From Strigomonas culicis (taxonomy: Eukaryota > Euglenozoa > Kinetoplastea > Trypanosomatida > Trypanosomatidae): a stretch of 45,640 nucleotides of DNA. Each line of letters begins with the position of its first letter. Positions within the stretch are counted from its first letter, which is position 1. A model generated the notes under the pieces. The model saw only the letters and a list, made by a program, of their open reading frames with translations. It ran no database searches and was not told the DNA's origin. Where the stretch lies: assembly GCA_000482145.1 (NCBI GenBank), contig AUXH01000084.1, forward strand, positions 1 to 45,640, in the 5' to 3' direction. This document shows positions 1-9,053 of this stretch, one piece after another. The position numbers and the translations under genes were made by a program.

Positions 1-367
1 CGCTGCCCTCGCTTTGTCGATCGTCAGCGATCTGCTTCCCTCGTCGCTGAAACGCTCGAATGGCATCCATCCTGACGAGCCCGTCCTGCTGATTCTTTTC
101 CAGAGTCCGCAGGTTCCACTCGTGGTGTGCGAAGAGACAGCGCGGCCCGTAGTAGCAGTTCTTCCCCGCCAGTGCCTTCTCACAGTACGTCGTCCGGTAG
201 CGCACCGCATCCGCTTCAATGTACGGGTTGTAGGCGCCCACGGTCATACTGCGGTACCCGGCCAGGCGGCGGCGATAGGCCTCCACGAGCTCGCGCCGAT
301 AGCGCTGCGGGTCGCGCGGGTCCACCACGGGCCAGGGGATCGCTGCACGGGAGGTCGTCACGGGCAT
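1..367 (-). CDS. CCCH zinc-finger protein, copy 1 (3' end beyond window)
   Basis: The ATG at 367 opens a frame that runs off the left edge after 122 codons. It encodes one canonical C-x8-C-x5-C-x3-H finger, with Cys-Tyr-Tyr-Gly-Pro-Arg-Cys-Leu-Phe-Ala-His as the second half, preceded by the Arg-Tyr-Arg-Thr-Thr lead-in typical of trypanosomatid CCCH proteins. Such fingers bind RNA, and these small proteins usually control mRNA stability or translation in the cytosol; that role is inferred from the family. The stretch after the finger (LRTLEKN, MDAIRAFQRR) closely matches the neighbouring gene at 1064-1510, so the two are tandem paralogues. A CT-rich tract and AG at 405-406 leave a 5' UTR of about 37 nt. 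The C-terminus is not visible. Confidence 0.85.
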   Translation of the reverse strand, partial: MPVTTSRAAIPWPVVDPRDPQRYRRELVEAYRRRLAGYRSMTVGAYNPYIEADAVRYRTTYCEKALAGKNCYYGPRCLFAHHEWNLRTLEKNQQDGLVRMDAIRAFQRRGKQIADDRQSEGS

Positions 368-1063
368 GATTGGGTGAGGGAGTGGATGGGACTGGTGTCA
401 AAATCTAAGGCGAGTGGTGCACAGAGGAGAGAGGGAGAGAGAGAGAGCGTGACGATGGAAGATGGTCTACACTATGGGTATACGGACATGGACGTGGATG
501 CATGCGCGCAGACATCGTGCGTGGCGGCAGCAGCGACTGTCGCCGTCTGGCGCATCCGCGGGAGCCTAGTCAATCCAAATCTCAATCAACAAAAAAAAAC
601 TTGCAGTCTTGCTTTCTTTTTCTGCTGCGCTTGCCGAAAGAGTATCCGGAGAAAAGACAGTGTGAGGAAAAGAATGGATGGATAGAATAATATTGGGATA
701 TATAAATGTATGTGTACAGACACATCCATGTATATATAGATAGGTAGATATAAAAAAAGAGAAGTAAAGTTTTTTAAAAAGAAAAAGGTGTATCAGTGGT
801 TTTCTGGACGCGTTATCTGTGACTACCATCGTGCGTACTTTCGATCAGCCGAAAGGCACTCTCGATGCGCATCTTCTTTACAACAGGAAAAGAATACGCA
901 GAACAAATTTAGAGACACCTCGACATACCCATTTGAAGCACACCACTTGAAAAAACACGTAATAGGAGTTTGTTTTTTAAAAAGTGTACATGTTGAGTTT
1001 TCGTAACAAAAAAAGAAATACGCCTTCGAAGAGGGTAGAGAGCGGTGAAACCGGTACATGTGC
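368..1063. other. intergenic spacer between the CCCH paralogues
   Basis: AT-rich spacer with A/T homopolymers and a short TATA-type microsatellite near 730-745. It holds the splice acceptor for CCCH copy 1 and the 3' UTR and polyadenylation region of copy 2. I see no RNA gene and no credible ORF. Confidence 0.6.
405..447 (-). promoter_or_regulatory. spliced-leader acceptor for CCCH copy 1
   Basis: On the minus strand a CT-repeat-rich tract (412-447) is followed by the AG at 405-406, 37 nt before the ATG at 367. Confidence 0.65.
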
Positions 1064-1510
1064 CTACTTCGAAGATTGCTCGCCGCTCGCTCTATCGACA
1101 AGCATCACGTCTTTCGGTATCGACGGCGCCAGCTTCTCGGAAGCCGCGCGCTCCTTTCGGATCTTCGCTTTCTCCTGTTCTCGCCGCTGAAACGCTCTCA
1201 CAGCATCCATCGTGAAGAGGCAATCCTCCACATTTTCCTCCCAGGTTCTCAAGTGGCCTTTGTAGTGTGCGAAGAGACAGCGCGGGCCGTGCCTGCACGT
1301 GCGGTTGTTACCCAGCCGAAAATAGCGGCAGAAGGTCGTCCGGTATCGTAACGTGTTCATGTCAATGGCGAGATTACGTGAAGAGACGAGGCTGATGTGG
1401 GCCTCGGGCATCCACTGGTAACACACCTTCGCGAGTCCTTGCGGAGAGCACTGTGGGTCGCATGACTCCGCCACTAGTGAAGTATCCTCCGTACACGTGA
1501 CCCTGAACAT
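1064..1510 (-). CDS. CCCH zinc-finger protein, copy 2
   Basis: 148-residue protein with one CCCH finger in its middle: an Arg-Tyr-Arg-Thr-Thr lead-in, then C-x10-C-x5-C-x3-H ending CRHGPRCLFAH. The first Cys-Cys spacing is two residues longer than in the adjacent paralogue. A basic, probably helical tail (MDAVRAFQRRE..) follows and is shared with copy 1; the N-terminal 50 residues are not. The expected role, from family knowledge, is post-transcriptional mRNA control in the cytosol. A polypyrimidine tract ends in the AG at 1554-1555, giving a 5' UTR of about 43 nt and supporting this start. I cannot assign a ZC3H number from sequence alone. Confidence 0.85.
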   Translation of the reverse strand: MFRVTCTEDTSLVAESCDPQCSPQGLAKVCYQWMPEAHISLVSSRNLAIDMNTLRYRTTFCRYFRLGNNRTCRHGPRCLFAHYKGHLRTWEENVEDCLFTMDAVRAFQRREQEKAKIRKERAASEKLAPSIPKDVMLVDRASGEQSSK

Positions 1511-1919
1511 TTTTAGGCAGTGCAGCAGAAAACAAAGAAGAGGGGTTCCACAGCTAGAGGGAAGGTAAAAAAAAAAACGGAGGAAACAGGGGCCGCGTGT
1601 GAGAAGAGCGTTGACTCTAACAGAGATAATGAATGGAGGTCATCAAGGTATTGCACATGAACGGTTTAGCACTTTCAGCTTCACTTGAAAGAAGACAAAG
1701 AAGTGTGTCAAGACAGCAAAAACAAAGAGTAAGGAAAAGAAACGAAGAATATAGAGAAGGAGAATACGCATTGCTTGTGTCTTATGCTGAACAAAGACTC
1801 ACAAAAGAGAAAATACATGATATAGGACAGGTATCTCCCCATATTGTTCGTCAGAAAAAAAAAACCATAAGCATCTGCGCGCTTGAAAGCAGTCGAGCCA
1901 ACGTGTGTTAAACCGTGTC
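1511..1919. other. intergenic spacer
   Basis: Contains the acceptor for CCCH copy 2 and the AT-rich 3' UTR of the 710-residue gene upstream. Nothing else is recognisable. Confidence 0.6.
1554..1588 (-). promoter_or_regulatory. spliced-leader acceptor for CCCH copy 2
   Basis: Minus-strand tract containing a run of about a dozen T and a CCTTCCCTCT stretch, followed by the AG at 1554-1555, 43 nt before the ATG. Confidence 0.7.
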
Positions 1920-4052
1920 TCAACGATTTTTCTGTAAGTATGATTCCAGGGATGTAGTCAACACCGTGTCTAAGTGCCACGTGTTGGCAGCATTCAGTTT
2001 CTCTGTGCCACTCCTTTGGGCTTCCTTTCTGATATCGTTGACCAGCCACGGATCTTCTTCTCGTGTACGGCAAATGAAAAAGTATTTTGTCATGACCACC
2101 TGGCCCACATCCGTCGCTACTCCCTGGGACTGCAGGATACCCCCAGCACTCGGGCTGGTGCGATTCACCACACCAATGAGATATACCTTTACATGGAACG
2201 CCTGCATATCTTGGACGGCTACCACGACAATATTCAAGAGGTGCAGAGGTGGTGTGAGAAACTCCGTTGGTCCCTTGCGTGTGACCTCCTCCACCAGATT
2301 GCCGTACCCAGAGCGGCGCTTCAGATGAGTGGTCAGCATCTCCAGTGGGACGTTTTTCGCTGCACGCAACAGCCTCGCATGGAACAGTGGAACCACGCCC
2401 TTCTCTTGGTTCCCAGGCCCTCTTGTCGTGAGGGAAAGGGAAAGTGCATGATCTAAGGAGAGTAGAACGAGGGGCCCACAGAAGGGTACAAGAACGTCAA
2501 GGGATCTTGTCAGGAGCCAGACCGCGCGGCGCGGAGCCCTTGACGAGGACGCAACGGGAGGTGCAGCGGAGGTGGAAGGGCGCTTCGATGGAAGTAGGCT
2601 CCGTGCGCGTGCCAGCAGCTCACTGAACCGGAGGCGGAAGTTGAGGTCTTCGCACGCTGGCACTGGCCCAGCGCACAGCTCCAGTCCTAGCTGGCACAGC
2701 TCCTGGCACGGCTTGTAGCGTGCCTGCGCGAAGCGGAGTACAGCTTTGCCGTAGAGTCCTCGTGGATCCGCTTCGTCCAGCACCATGATATCCGCGAAGT
2801 ACAACTCGGCGCGCTCAGAGCTCTCCGTGTCCCCCATGCGCAGCAGCTGCTGCCCGCGGGCGAAAAGCAGGTGCCGCTGCACCTCCACCGAGCGGTCAAG
2901 GGTGGCGAGCACAGCCGGCGCGAAGGGTTGGCTGACGGCCTCCAGCGGGTCGAAGTCGAGCGTGGAGCCGCGCCACACGAACTGCGGTGCCATTGCTGGG
3001 CCCAGCCAGTAGTCCAAAAATGCGGGGTTCGCACAGCCCAGGCCCACATGAAGCAGCGTCACACCACCCATGCGGGCGAGCGACCGCTCGATAAAAGGAA
3101 GGCAAAAAGCAGTGTGTCGAAACACGAACACGAGGCGTGGCACCTTTTCACTAAAGTCAACCATCGTCTCAGCGAACTCACCGCGGTCGTTGAGGCCCTG
3201 CATCTTCAGGAAAGACGCGCTGCCGCACATGGCCGTCAGGAAGCTCAGCGAGCACCGCTTTCGGCGACTCAACTTGCTGTAGATCTCCGCAAGGAGACCG
3301 CGGTGGTGGTGCGTGCGGAGCTGCGTCCATTTGATATGACAGTGCGAGCAAATGGAATCATACTTTCTGCAGAAGTTACAGCGGAAGCGTCGCGGCATGT
3401 CGAACTGCGCTGCGAAGCGGAGGTCTTCCGACACGGCCTGCGCTGGCACCGGCGGTACGAAGAAGCTCTCGTTGACACACGTGGCCCGGCGCACATCGGC
3501 CGCCAGCAGCCCCAGCAGCTCGGACACGTTATCCCCTCTGAAATAGAGCGGCGCTGCGGCGAAGGGCAGGTCCTCACGGCGCGGCGGGGCGACCAGGGCA
3601 TGCGACGCCGCTCCCTTCTTCACGTCCGCACACATCCACACTTCCACTGGCTGCGCACCGGGGGGCCGTGCGGCTCTCTCCTCTTGCGCCGCCGCTAGAA
3701 ACTCAGCCAACAGCACCGCGTAGGTCTTCGCTGTGCGGGACGCCGGCGGCGCGGGCGCCTCCGTCGCTTGTGCCGCTGCGTCGCCGTCGCGACATAACGG
3801 CAGCAGCCCCGCGAAGGAAACCGTGGCGGCGTCGCCCTCCTCCACTAGCGGCGCCATGTGCGCGCGGTTCACTGACCCGGGCGACGCCACGTCTTGCGCA
3901 TCACGAGGCGCAGCACCAGACTCCCCCTTCGTACATCCCTCACCCAACGCTGAACCATCGCCGTCCTGCTCCCGCACAGCGGCCGACGCCGCGCATGCGG
4001 CGGCGCTATCGGTCTCGAGTGGGTCTTTTGCGAGAGACCCGTGCGTGGACAT
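1920..4052 (-). CDS. unrecognised protein with Cys4 motif, TPR-like and possible NTF2/Tim44-like C-terminus
   Basis: 710 residues from the ATG at 4052. The frame is open further upstream, but that part carries a polypyrimidine tract and AG (4157-4158) and has no ATG. Residues 1-135 are Ala/Asp/Glu-rich and probably disordered. A CxxC-x6-CxxC cluster (residues 225-238) could bind one zinc ion. Residues about 390-470 look like helical TPR pairs. Residues about 553-680 alternate helix and strand and end in a WLVNDI-type strand, reminiscent of NTF2/Tim44-like folds; this is a visual impression only. The linker at about 495-550 is compositionally odd and holds an acceptor-like pyrimidine run, so the C-terminal part might be a separate transcript starting at Met572 (ATG at 2339). 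No function is assigned. Confidence 0.7.
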   Translation of the reverse strand: MSTHGSLAKDPLETDSAAACAASAAVREQDGDGSALGEGCTKGESGAAPRDAQDVASPGSVNRAHMAPLVEEGDAATVSFAGLLPLCRDGDAAAQATEAPAPPASRTAKTYAVLLAEFLAAAQEERAARPPGAQPVEVWMCADVKKGAASHALVAPPRREDLPFAAAPLYFRGDNVSELLGLLAADVRRATCVNESFFVPPVPAQAVSEDLRFAAQFDMPRRFRCNFCRKYDSICSHCHIKWTQLRTHHHRGLLAEIYSKLSRRKRCSLSFLTAMCGSASFLKMQGLNDRGEFAETMVDFSEKVPRLVFVFRHTAFCLPFIERSLARMGGVTLLHVGLGCANPAFLDYWLGPAMAPQFVWRGSTLDFDPLEAVSQPFAPAVLATLDRSVEVQRHLLFARGQQLLRMGDTESSERAELYFADIMVLDEADPRGLYGKAVLRFAQARYKPCQELCQLGLELCAGPVPACEDLNFRLRFSELLARARSLLPSKRPSTSAAPPVASSSRAPRRAVWLLTRSLDVLVPFCGPLVLLSLDHALSLSLTTRGPGNQEKGVVPLFHARLLRAAKNVPLEMLTTHLKRRSGYGNLVEEVTRKGPTEFLTPPLHLLNIVVVAVQDMQAFHVKVYLIGVVNRTSPSAGGILQSQGVATDVGQVVMTKYFFICRTREEDPWLVNDIRKEAQRSGTEKLNAANTWHLDTVLTTSLESYLQKNR

Positions 4053-4465
4053 AGGCGCACGCTCACGCCAGGGTGAGATGCGATCGAAGGAGTGCCGCAG
4101 AACCAAACGACTGCTTCTGGAAGCAGCGAAGAAAAAAAAGGCAGACCTAAACAAAGCTGCGAAAAGAGAAAAGGGGAAGAGAATAGAAGAATAAGTGTAC
4201 ACTAATTCAAGCGGATTGAATACCCCTTGTTCGCGTGAAAGATCAGAAAGCAATGTGTAGTATTTTTTTTTTAATATAGACGCATGTACACAGAAACGCG
4301 ATCATGCTCGTTTTTTTTTCTAGAATCACTGCATCCACAGATTAAGAAAAAGGTTGGCGCCATGTGAAAGCATATTAGAGTTATAAACTGTAAACAAAGA
4401 AAAGAAAAGAAAAACCCATAATAACAAGAATACACCAGACACTAACACCGTCATTACCGGGAATC
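4053..4465. other. intergenic spacer
   Basis: Holds the 5' UTR and acceptor of the 710-residue gene, then the AT-rich 3' UTR of the ADCK2-like gene with T/A homopolymers near 4263-4320. No RNA gene is seen. Confidence 0.6.
4157..4194 (-). promoter_or_regulatory. spliced-leader acceptor for the 710-residue gene
   Basis: A pyrimidine-only stretch of over 30 nt, broken by single purines, ends in GCAG with the AG at 4157-4158. The implied 5' UTR is 104 nt with no upstream ATG. It shows the ORF extension beyond 4052 is untranslated leader. Confidence 0.75.
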
Positions 4466-6073
4466 TTAAATGAGACCCTCACTAACACGGATGTTCTTGT
4501 TCTTCTCCATCTTTTCCAGCTCCATCCCGTCCTCTAAACGGCCTGTCCAAATATTCACCGTCTGCTTCAGCAGATCCACCTGCGTTTTCACCAAGTTCTT
4601 CATCACACCCTTTGACACGTGTCCCTCGCTGACGAGCCATGGGGCCGCATGGCGCACCATATTGAACTCCGGGTTGAGGTTCATGATGAAGGACTCGAGT
4701 ACCAGCACCGCAAAGAGCAGGTTGACGTACTGCGGGTCCATCTGGAGGTGGTTCAGCCGGATGCACTCAAAGATCGATTGCAGCACATTTGTAACCGCAC
4801 CCTTGTCGTTCCGCGCGGAGCGGAAGCGCGTCATGACATCCACGATGTCATGCGTGAACTTTTCGCGGCTCGCGTACTTCTGGCCGTCCTCGGACATGCG
4901 CCACACACTATCCACCGTCAGGAGCGCGTTCCAGCGCACAAAGGACTCCATCAAGTCGCGCGTCACGCACACCTCGGACTCCTGAAGCTGCTGCACGAGG
5001 CCGACATCAATGAGCGTAATCTTGGGCACGTGTGTATCCGTACAGTCAATGAGGATATTGCCCGGGTGCATGTCGCCGTGAATAAAGTTGTCGTGCAGCA
5101 GCATTTCACACCATGCGTTCAGACCCTTTGTCGCCAGCACGTCGCGGGCATGATACGGCAGAGAGGCGAGGAACTCGGGCGTCGCAGCCTCGCCCTCGCA
5201 GAAGGTCTCCACCAGCATGCGCTGCGTCGACATGATGGGCCGCGGAAAGCTGACGTAGTTCGTTTTTTGAAAGTTGTGTTGAAAGATCTCCAAATTCTCG
5301 GCCTCCTTGCGGAAGTCCAGCTGTGCCGCGAGGTGCGTGTTGAAGCTGTCCGCCAAGCGCGGCAAGTTGTAGCGTTCGATAGCGGGTAGCCACCGATGGC
5401 ACGTGTGCGCCACGGTGCGCAGGATCATAAAATCGCGCACGATGGTCTCGACGATGTTCGGGTGCATCACCTTGATCACAACCTTCAGATCGGAATTCTT
5501 CAGCTGCGCGATGTGCACCTGGCCAATGGAGCCGGAGCCCACCGTCGCCGGCTCAATGCGCTGGAAGACGACCAGCGGGTCCTCGCCCAGCTCCTCCTGC
5601 AGCACCCTCAGCGTCTCCGCAAAGGGGTGCACATCCACCTCGTTGTACAGCCGCTTGAAGATCTGGCGCACCTCCGACGAGAAGAGGTCCTCCCGCGTGC
5701 AGGCCCACTGCCCAATCTTCACAAACACCGGCCCGGCGCGCTGCACCGCCGCCAGCAGCATGTGCAGCCACCGGTGGTACCACACACTCCGCAGCTGCAT
5801 CACCACGTACAGAAACGCGAGCGGCACAAAGATGAGGAAGAGCTCCACAACGCGTCGCACGACGGAGAAAGTCGACGGGCGAGGAATGACTTTCCCCTCC
5901 AGGATGAGATTACCATCATGGTCCACCAGAGGCTTGAACACCACACGCTGTGGGCGAGTGCGCACACGGTAGTTGATGTACAGAGAAAGGCCGCCCAGGC
6001 CCGCCGCGGGCAGCACAAGTGTGACGCCGCAGATCTTCGCGAAACGCGAGCGAAGGAGTTTTGGGAGAGTCAT
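4466..6073 (-). CDS. ADCK2: UbiB-family atypical kinase, ADCK2 type
   Basis: 535 residues. The family acts in the mitochondrion; UbiB/ADCK proteins support coenzyme Q synthesis and lipid handling, and ADCK2 in particular is linked to lipid metabolism. Hallmarks are visible in order: KIGQ (119-122) within VKIGQWACTREDLF, which resembles ADCK2 rather than ADCK1/3; the Gly/Ser loop SGSIGQVH (about 180-187); VIKV with the ATP-binding Lys201; HGDMHPGN (332-339); and IDVG (355-358) as the metal-binding DFG equivalent. The N-terminus is basic and hydrophobic (1-35), fitting a mitochondrial presequence, and a second hydrophobic helix spans about 75-95. The ATG at 6073 is the first in frame; an upstream TTG is not a credible start. 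No AG lies between the nearest polypyrimidine tract and this ATG, so the acceptor is unclear. Confidence 0.88.
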   Translation of the reverse strand: MTLPKLLRSRFAKICGVTLVLPAAGLGGLSLYINYRVRTRPQRVVFKPLVDHDGNLILEGKVIPRPSTFSVVRRVVELFLIFVPLAFLYVVMQLRSVWYHRWLHMLLAAVQRAGPVFVKIGQWACTREDLFSSEVRQIFKRLYNEVDVHPFAETLRVLQEELGEDPLVVFQRIEPATVGSGSIGQVHIAQLKNSDLKVVIKVMHPNIVETIVRDFMILRTVAHTCHRWLPAIERYNLPRLADSFNTHLAAQLDFRKEAENLEIFQHNFQKTNYVSFPRPIMSTQRMLVETFCEGEAATPEFLASLPYHARDVLATKGLNAWCEMLLHDNFIHGDMHPGNILIDCTDTHVPKITLIDVGLVQQLQESEVCVTRDLMESFVRWNALLTVDSVWRMSEDGQKYASREKFTHDIVDVMTRFRSARNDKGAVTNVLQSIFECIRLNHLQMDPQYVNLLFAVLVLESFIMNLNPEFNMVRHAAPWLVSEGHVSKGVMKNLVKTQVDLLKQTVNIWTGRLEDGMELEKMEKNKNIRVSEGLI

Positions 6074-6906
6074 TCGGTTTTTGAGGATGAAAGATAAAGG
6101 AAAAATACAGAGAGAAAAAAAGGTTCTTTTATTTGATGACAATGCTTGCGTTAGTGATTATTGTGTTTAGTTGGTATTGTTATTATTGTTTTGTCTTGTG
6201 TGGTGTCTATGTGTCCGTCCGGCTATTATCCTTATCGTTAAAGCTTATTTGTTCTTCTTACTAGAAACGAAAAATCAAACCAGTAGCTGCGTTGACGTAT
6301 ACAGATGGCTTGAAAGCTACAAAAACAACACATACAAAAAAAAAAACGCACAATATAGTCCAGAGATATCGAAAAGAGTGAGAGCAATGATAATGGAACA
6401 GGTGCAGTCTTACCATGTCTTCTAAAGTAACAGAATACACCACGTGCCAGAGATCACCAGTCGACACCACCAGCGCCACGCACACAAAAAAAGGAGAGGG
6501 GTGTTTTTTTTTTGTTTATTTGTTTGTTTAACTACACTAAACCAATTAAAATATGTTATTGAGGGCGAAAGTAATGAAACGAAATATAGTAAATAAATTT
6601 AAAAAAAGTCTGTTGTATGTCATTGAAAACTCTAACTTTATAAACGTATATATATATAGATGCATATATACGCATAGAAGTACTGTTATGATGAGTAGTG
6701 GCCGTGGTGGTCGTATATTCGGTTATGTGAAGGTCCATGAACGTTACTTATCGCGGACCACCCGGAGGCGTACCTGCCTACGCACACGCGATACCCATTT
6801 TGGGTGCAGCTCATCGAGCTCGTGTCCTCCTCCTCCACTTCCACGGTCTTTATTATTATCATGCCCCTCCTCACCGACTCCCACATCCACTAGCGCAGGT
6901 AGACAC
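6074..6906. other. long intergenic spacer
   Basis: 833 bp. The right half is the 3' UTR of CNOT10, AT-rich with a short TATA microsatellite (about 6648-6660). The left half leads to ADCK2 and carries a pyrimidine tract at about 6080-6125 (minus strand). No tRNA fold or credible ORF was found by eye. Confidence 0.55.
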
Positions 6907-8571
6907 TCAAATCGCCCAAGTCAGCTTTCCTAGCCACTCCGTCGCCTTCTCCTTGTTGCCCTGCGCCAGCTCCAGGAACACGGCTAGAATCTGGTACGCA
7001 AACATGACCTCGCGCTCGGGCGGGTAGTCGGCCGAGCTGCCGCTGGCACCCTCGTAGATCTTCGCGAGGAGCGACTCCATCACGGCGTGCGCCTGCGTCC
7101 AGGAGCCGGACAGGATGTGCGTGACGGCCAAGTTGATGAAGAGTGCCTCGACGCGGCTACGGTGTGCCGGGTCGACCCTGTCGCCGCCGCCGAGCACGAG
7201 GGAGGACAGCGATGCCTGGCGCAGCACCTTCAAGGCCTGCTCCACGTCGCCGAGGTGCATCAGCGCCTCGACCGTGTAGCACAGCACCGAGACGTGCAGC
7301 GGCGCGGCGATCGCGGCGATGCCGTGGCCGGCGAGCACCTGCCGGCCCAGGTCCACCACGACGTTGTAGTTGCGCCGCATGAGCTCGAGGGCGATCCAGC
7401 ACCCCATGGCGTGGGCCAGCAGCGCGCTATGGTGCGGGAAGCTCTCGAGGGCGGTCATATAGCTGTAGCCCTGCGGGATCAGCAGGAAGAGGGCGTTCTG
7501 CAGCGCGCCGGCCGCGAGCTGCTCCATCGCCGCCAGCGGCGCGTAGTCCTTGGGCGTCTCCTGCGCGGGGCCCGGCACCACCGTCGCACCGGGCAGCTGC
7601 AGAAGCTCGAAGTTCACGTAGAGCTTGCCGGCGCGCAGCTGCTGGCTAAAGGTGCTCTGCTGCTTCTCGTACTCGCCGCGGCGCCGCAGCTGGCTCTCGT
7701 GCTGCGCGGAGTGCACCGCCGCCTCCGCGAAGCGCAGCCAGAAGAGCGGCGACGCGCGCAGCGTGTCCTGCAGCAGCAGGAGGTGGCGGATGGCCTCGTC
7801 GTAGTCCTCGTGCAGCAGCGCGCAGAGCGCCGCGTTGTACGTGAGCGGGCACTGCAGCAGGGACTCCTTCGTGTCCTTTGATGCCGCCACCCGCGCCTTG
7901 GCGAAGCACAGCGTCGCCACGTTGATCTTCCCGTCGTTCAGCAAAAACACGCCTAAGTTGTTTAAGTACGCCGCCTCCTCCGCCGGCGTGCCGTCCTGCC
8001 GTTTGAACACCTCGTGTAGATTGCCCGAGTCCGCGAAGGCGGCGGAGACCATCGCCAGGTGTTGCGGGTCCTTGGTGAGGCCCGGGTTCTCGTTGAGAAC
8101 GCTCTGGATGAGGTCCTCGTCCGCCTTGCTGCGCGCGATGTTGCCGAGGCAGCACGTGGGGCGCGTGAGCACCTGAAAAAGGCACAGAGTGTGCAGCAAG
8201 ACGGCCTGCGAAACGTCTTTCGATATTTCTAAAAGGGAACGAAGCAGCTGGGCTGCCGCTGCTACCTCCCCGCGCAAGGCACGGATGACAGCAGAGTTGT
8301 AGATACAGGTATCGTAGCCCTCGTACAGGAAGACAAGAGGCAAGCCTTTCTGCTTCCCTTCCTTATACAAGGGCTTTTCGGTGGCACCTAAGAGTTCGAG
8401 TGCCTTGCCACTGTCAATGTCTTGCTTGGCATATTGAACAATGGCTAGATTGTGCTGCACCATCAAGTCGTCCTTAGGGAAAGTCAAGAAAATCTTCTCG
8501 GCCTCGCTAAATTTCCCACTCTCGAATGCCTTTTTCGCCTCCGCTAGCTTGGTCTTTGCATCGTCGGTCAT
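6907..8571 (-). CDS. NOT10: CCR4-NOT complex subunit CNOT10
   Basis: 554-residue helical, TPR-rich protein. It resembles CNOT10: an N-terminal TPR (AKKAFESGKFSEAEKIF), the central segment AYLNNLGVFLL with FAKAR, and the diagnostic TYNAALCALLHEDYDEAI followed by SPLFWLRFAEA. CNOT10 is a scaffold of the CCR4-CAF1-NOT deadenylase; in trypanosomes NOT10 is described as needed to attach CAF1 to the complex and so drives poly(A) shortening, the main start of mRNA decay in an organism without transcriptional control. A tract ending in the AG at 8581-8582 leaves only about 9 nt of 5' UTR, which fixes the start at 8571. The centrin gene lies just upstream. Confidence 0.85.
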   Translation of the reverse strand: MTDDAKTKLAEAKKAFESGKFSEAEKIFLTFPKDDLMVQHNLAIVQYAKQDIDSGKALELLGATEKPLYKEGKQKGLPLVFLYEGYDTCIYNSAVIRALRGEVAAAAQLLRSLLEISKDVSQAVLLHTLCLFQVLTRPTCCLGNIARSKADEDLIQSVLNENPGLTKDPQHLAMVSAAFADSGNLHEVFKRQDGTPAEEAAYLNNLGVFLLNDGKINVATLCFAKARVAASKDTKESLLQCPLTYNAALCALLHEDYDEAIRHLLLLQDTLRASPLFWLRFAEAAVHSAQHESQLRRRGEYEKQQSTFSQQLRAGKLYVNFELLQLPGATVVPGPAQETPKDYAPLAAMEQLAAGALQNALFLLIPQGYSYMTALESFPHHSALLAHAMGCWIALELMRRNYNVVVDLGRQVLAGHGIAAIAAPLHVSVLCYTVEALMHLGDVEQALKVLRQASLSSLVLGGGDRVDPAHRSRVEALFINLAVTHILSGSWTQAHAVMESLLAKIYEGASGSSADYPPEREVMFAYQILAVFLELAQGNKEKATEWLGKLTWAI

Positions 8572-9053
8572 CCTTTCTATCTTGGCAGAGAGAAGAGAAG
8601 AACGAGGAATTCGGGACGGGTGATGAAATGAGATTGCGTAATAAAAATAAGCGAACACAAGTATAATAGAATATATATATATATATACTTTATTCGATTA
8701 ATAAGAACGTGTACAAGACTGGAAAAAAAATGTGATGGGAAAAAGGAAAGAAGGGAAGAACACAAAGGTGAGAGTGAGATGAACAGGGTGCAAAATAACA
8801 ACGAAGAAATACAAAATTAATACGTCGATATTGCTACGCATGTGCTGCTAATCATAATATTAGATTGCCTTGCATTTGTTTATGATGTAGTTGTATGTGT
8901 GGTGCTATTTTTATTGTATTTGTAGACTCAGCTGCGTGATATTTACATTGGCCATAAACAAAAGTACATGTACACGAAAAAGGACAAACAACCAACACAC
9001 CAAAAAAGAAACAGCGAGGGGAGGAAGGTATCTCTATCTATATGTATACACAC
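8572..9053. other. intergenic spacer
   Basis: Contains the CNOT10 acceptor, a (TA)n microsatellite at about 8672-8688 and the AT-rich centrin 3' UTR. Nothing else is recognised. Confidence 0.55.
8581..8608 (-). promoter_or_regulatory. spliced-leader acceptor for CNOT10
   Basis: Minus-strand TTCTTCTCTTCTCTCTGCC followed by AAG, with the AG at 8581-8582, 9 nt before the ATG. Confidence 0.75.

Noticed and set aside
1974..2456. A 160-codon plus-strand frame
   Set aside because: Antisense to the C-terminal domain of the 710-residue gene and without motifs of its own.
2339..2520. A cis-intron within the 710-residue gene
   Set aside because: The frame is open throughout and no convincing GT-AG pair restores a better protein. 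Trypanosomatids have almost no cis-introns. Kept only as a fusion or alternative-transcript question.
4053..4253. N-terminal extension of the 710-residue protein with a hydrophobic stretch (SILFPFSLFAALF)
   Set aside because: The extension contains the polypyrimidine tract and splice AG and has no ATG; the hydrophobic residues are just translated pyrimidines.
6074..6906. Small ORFs of 60-126 codons in the spacer
   Set aside because: AT-rich, no ATG behind an acceptor in most cases, no family resemblance, and they cross microsatellites.
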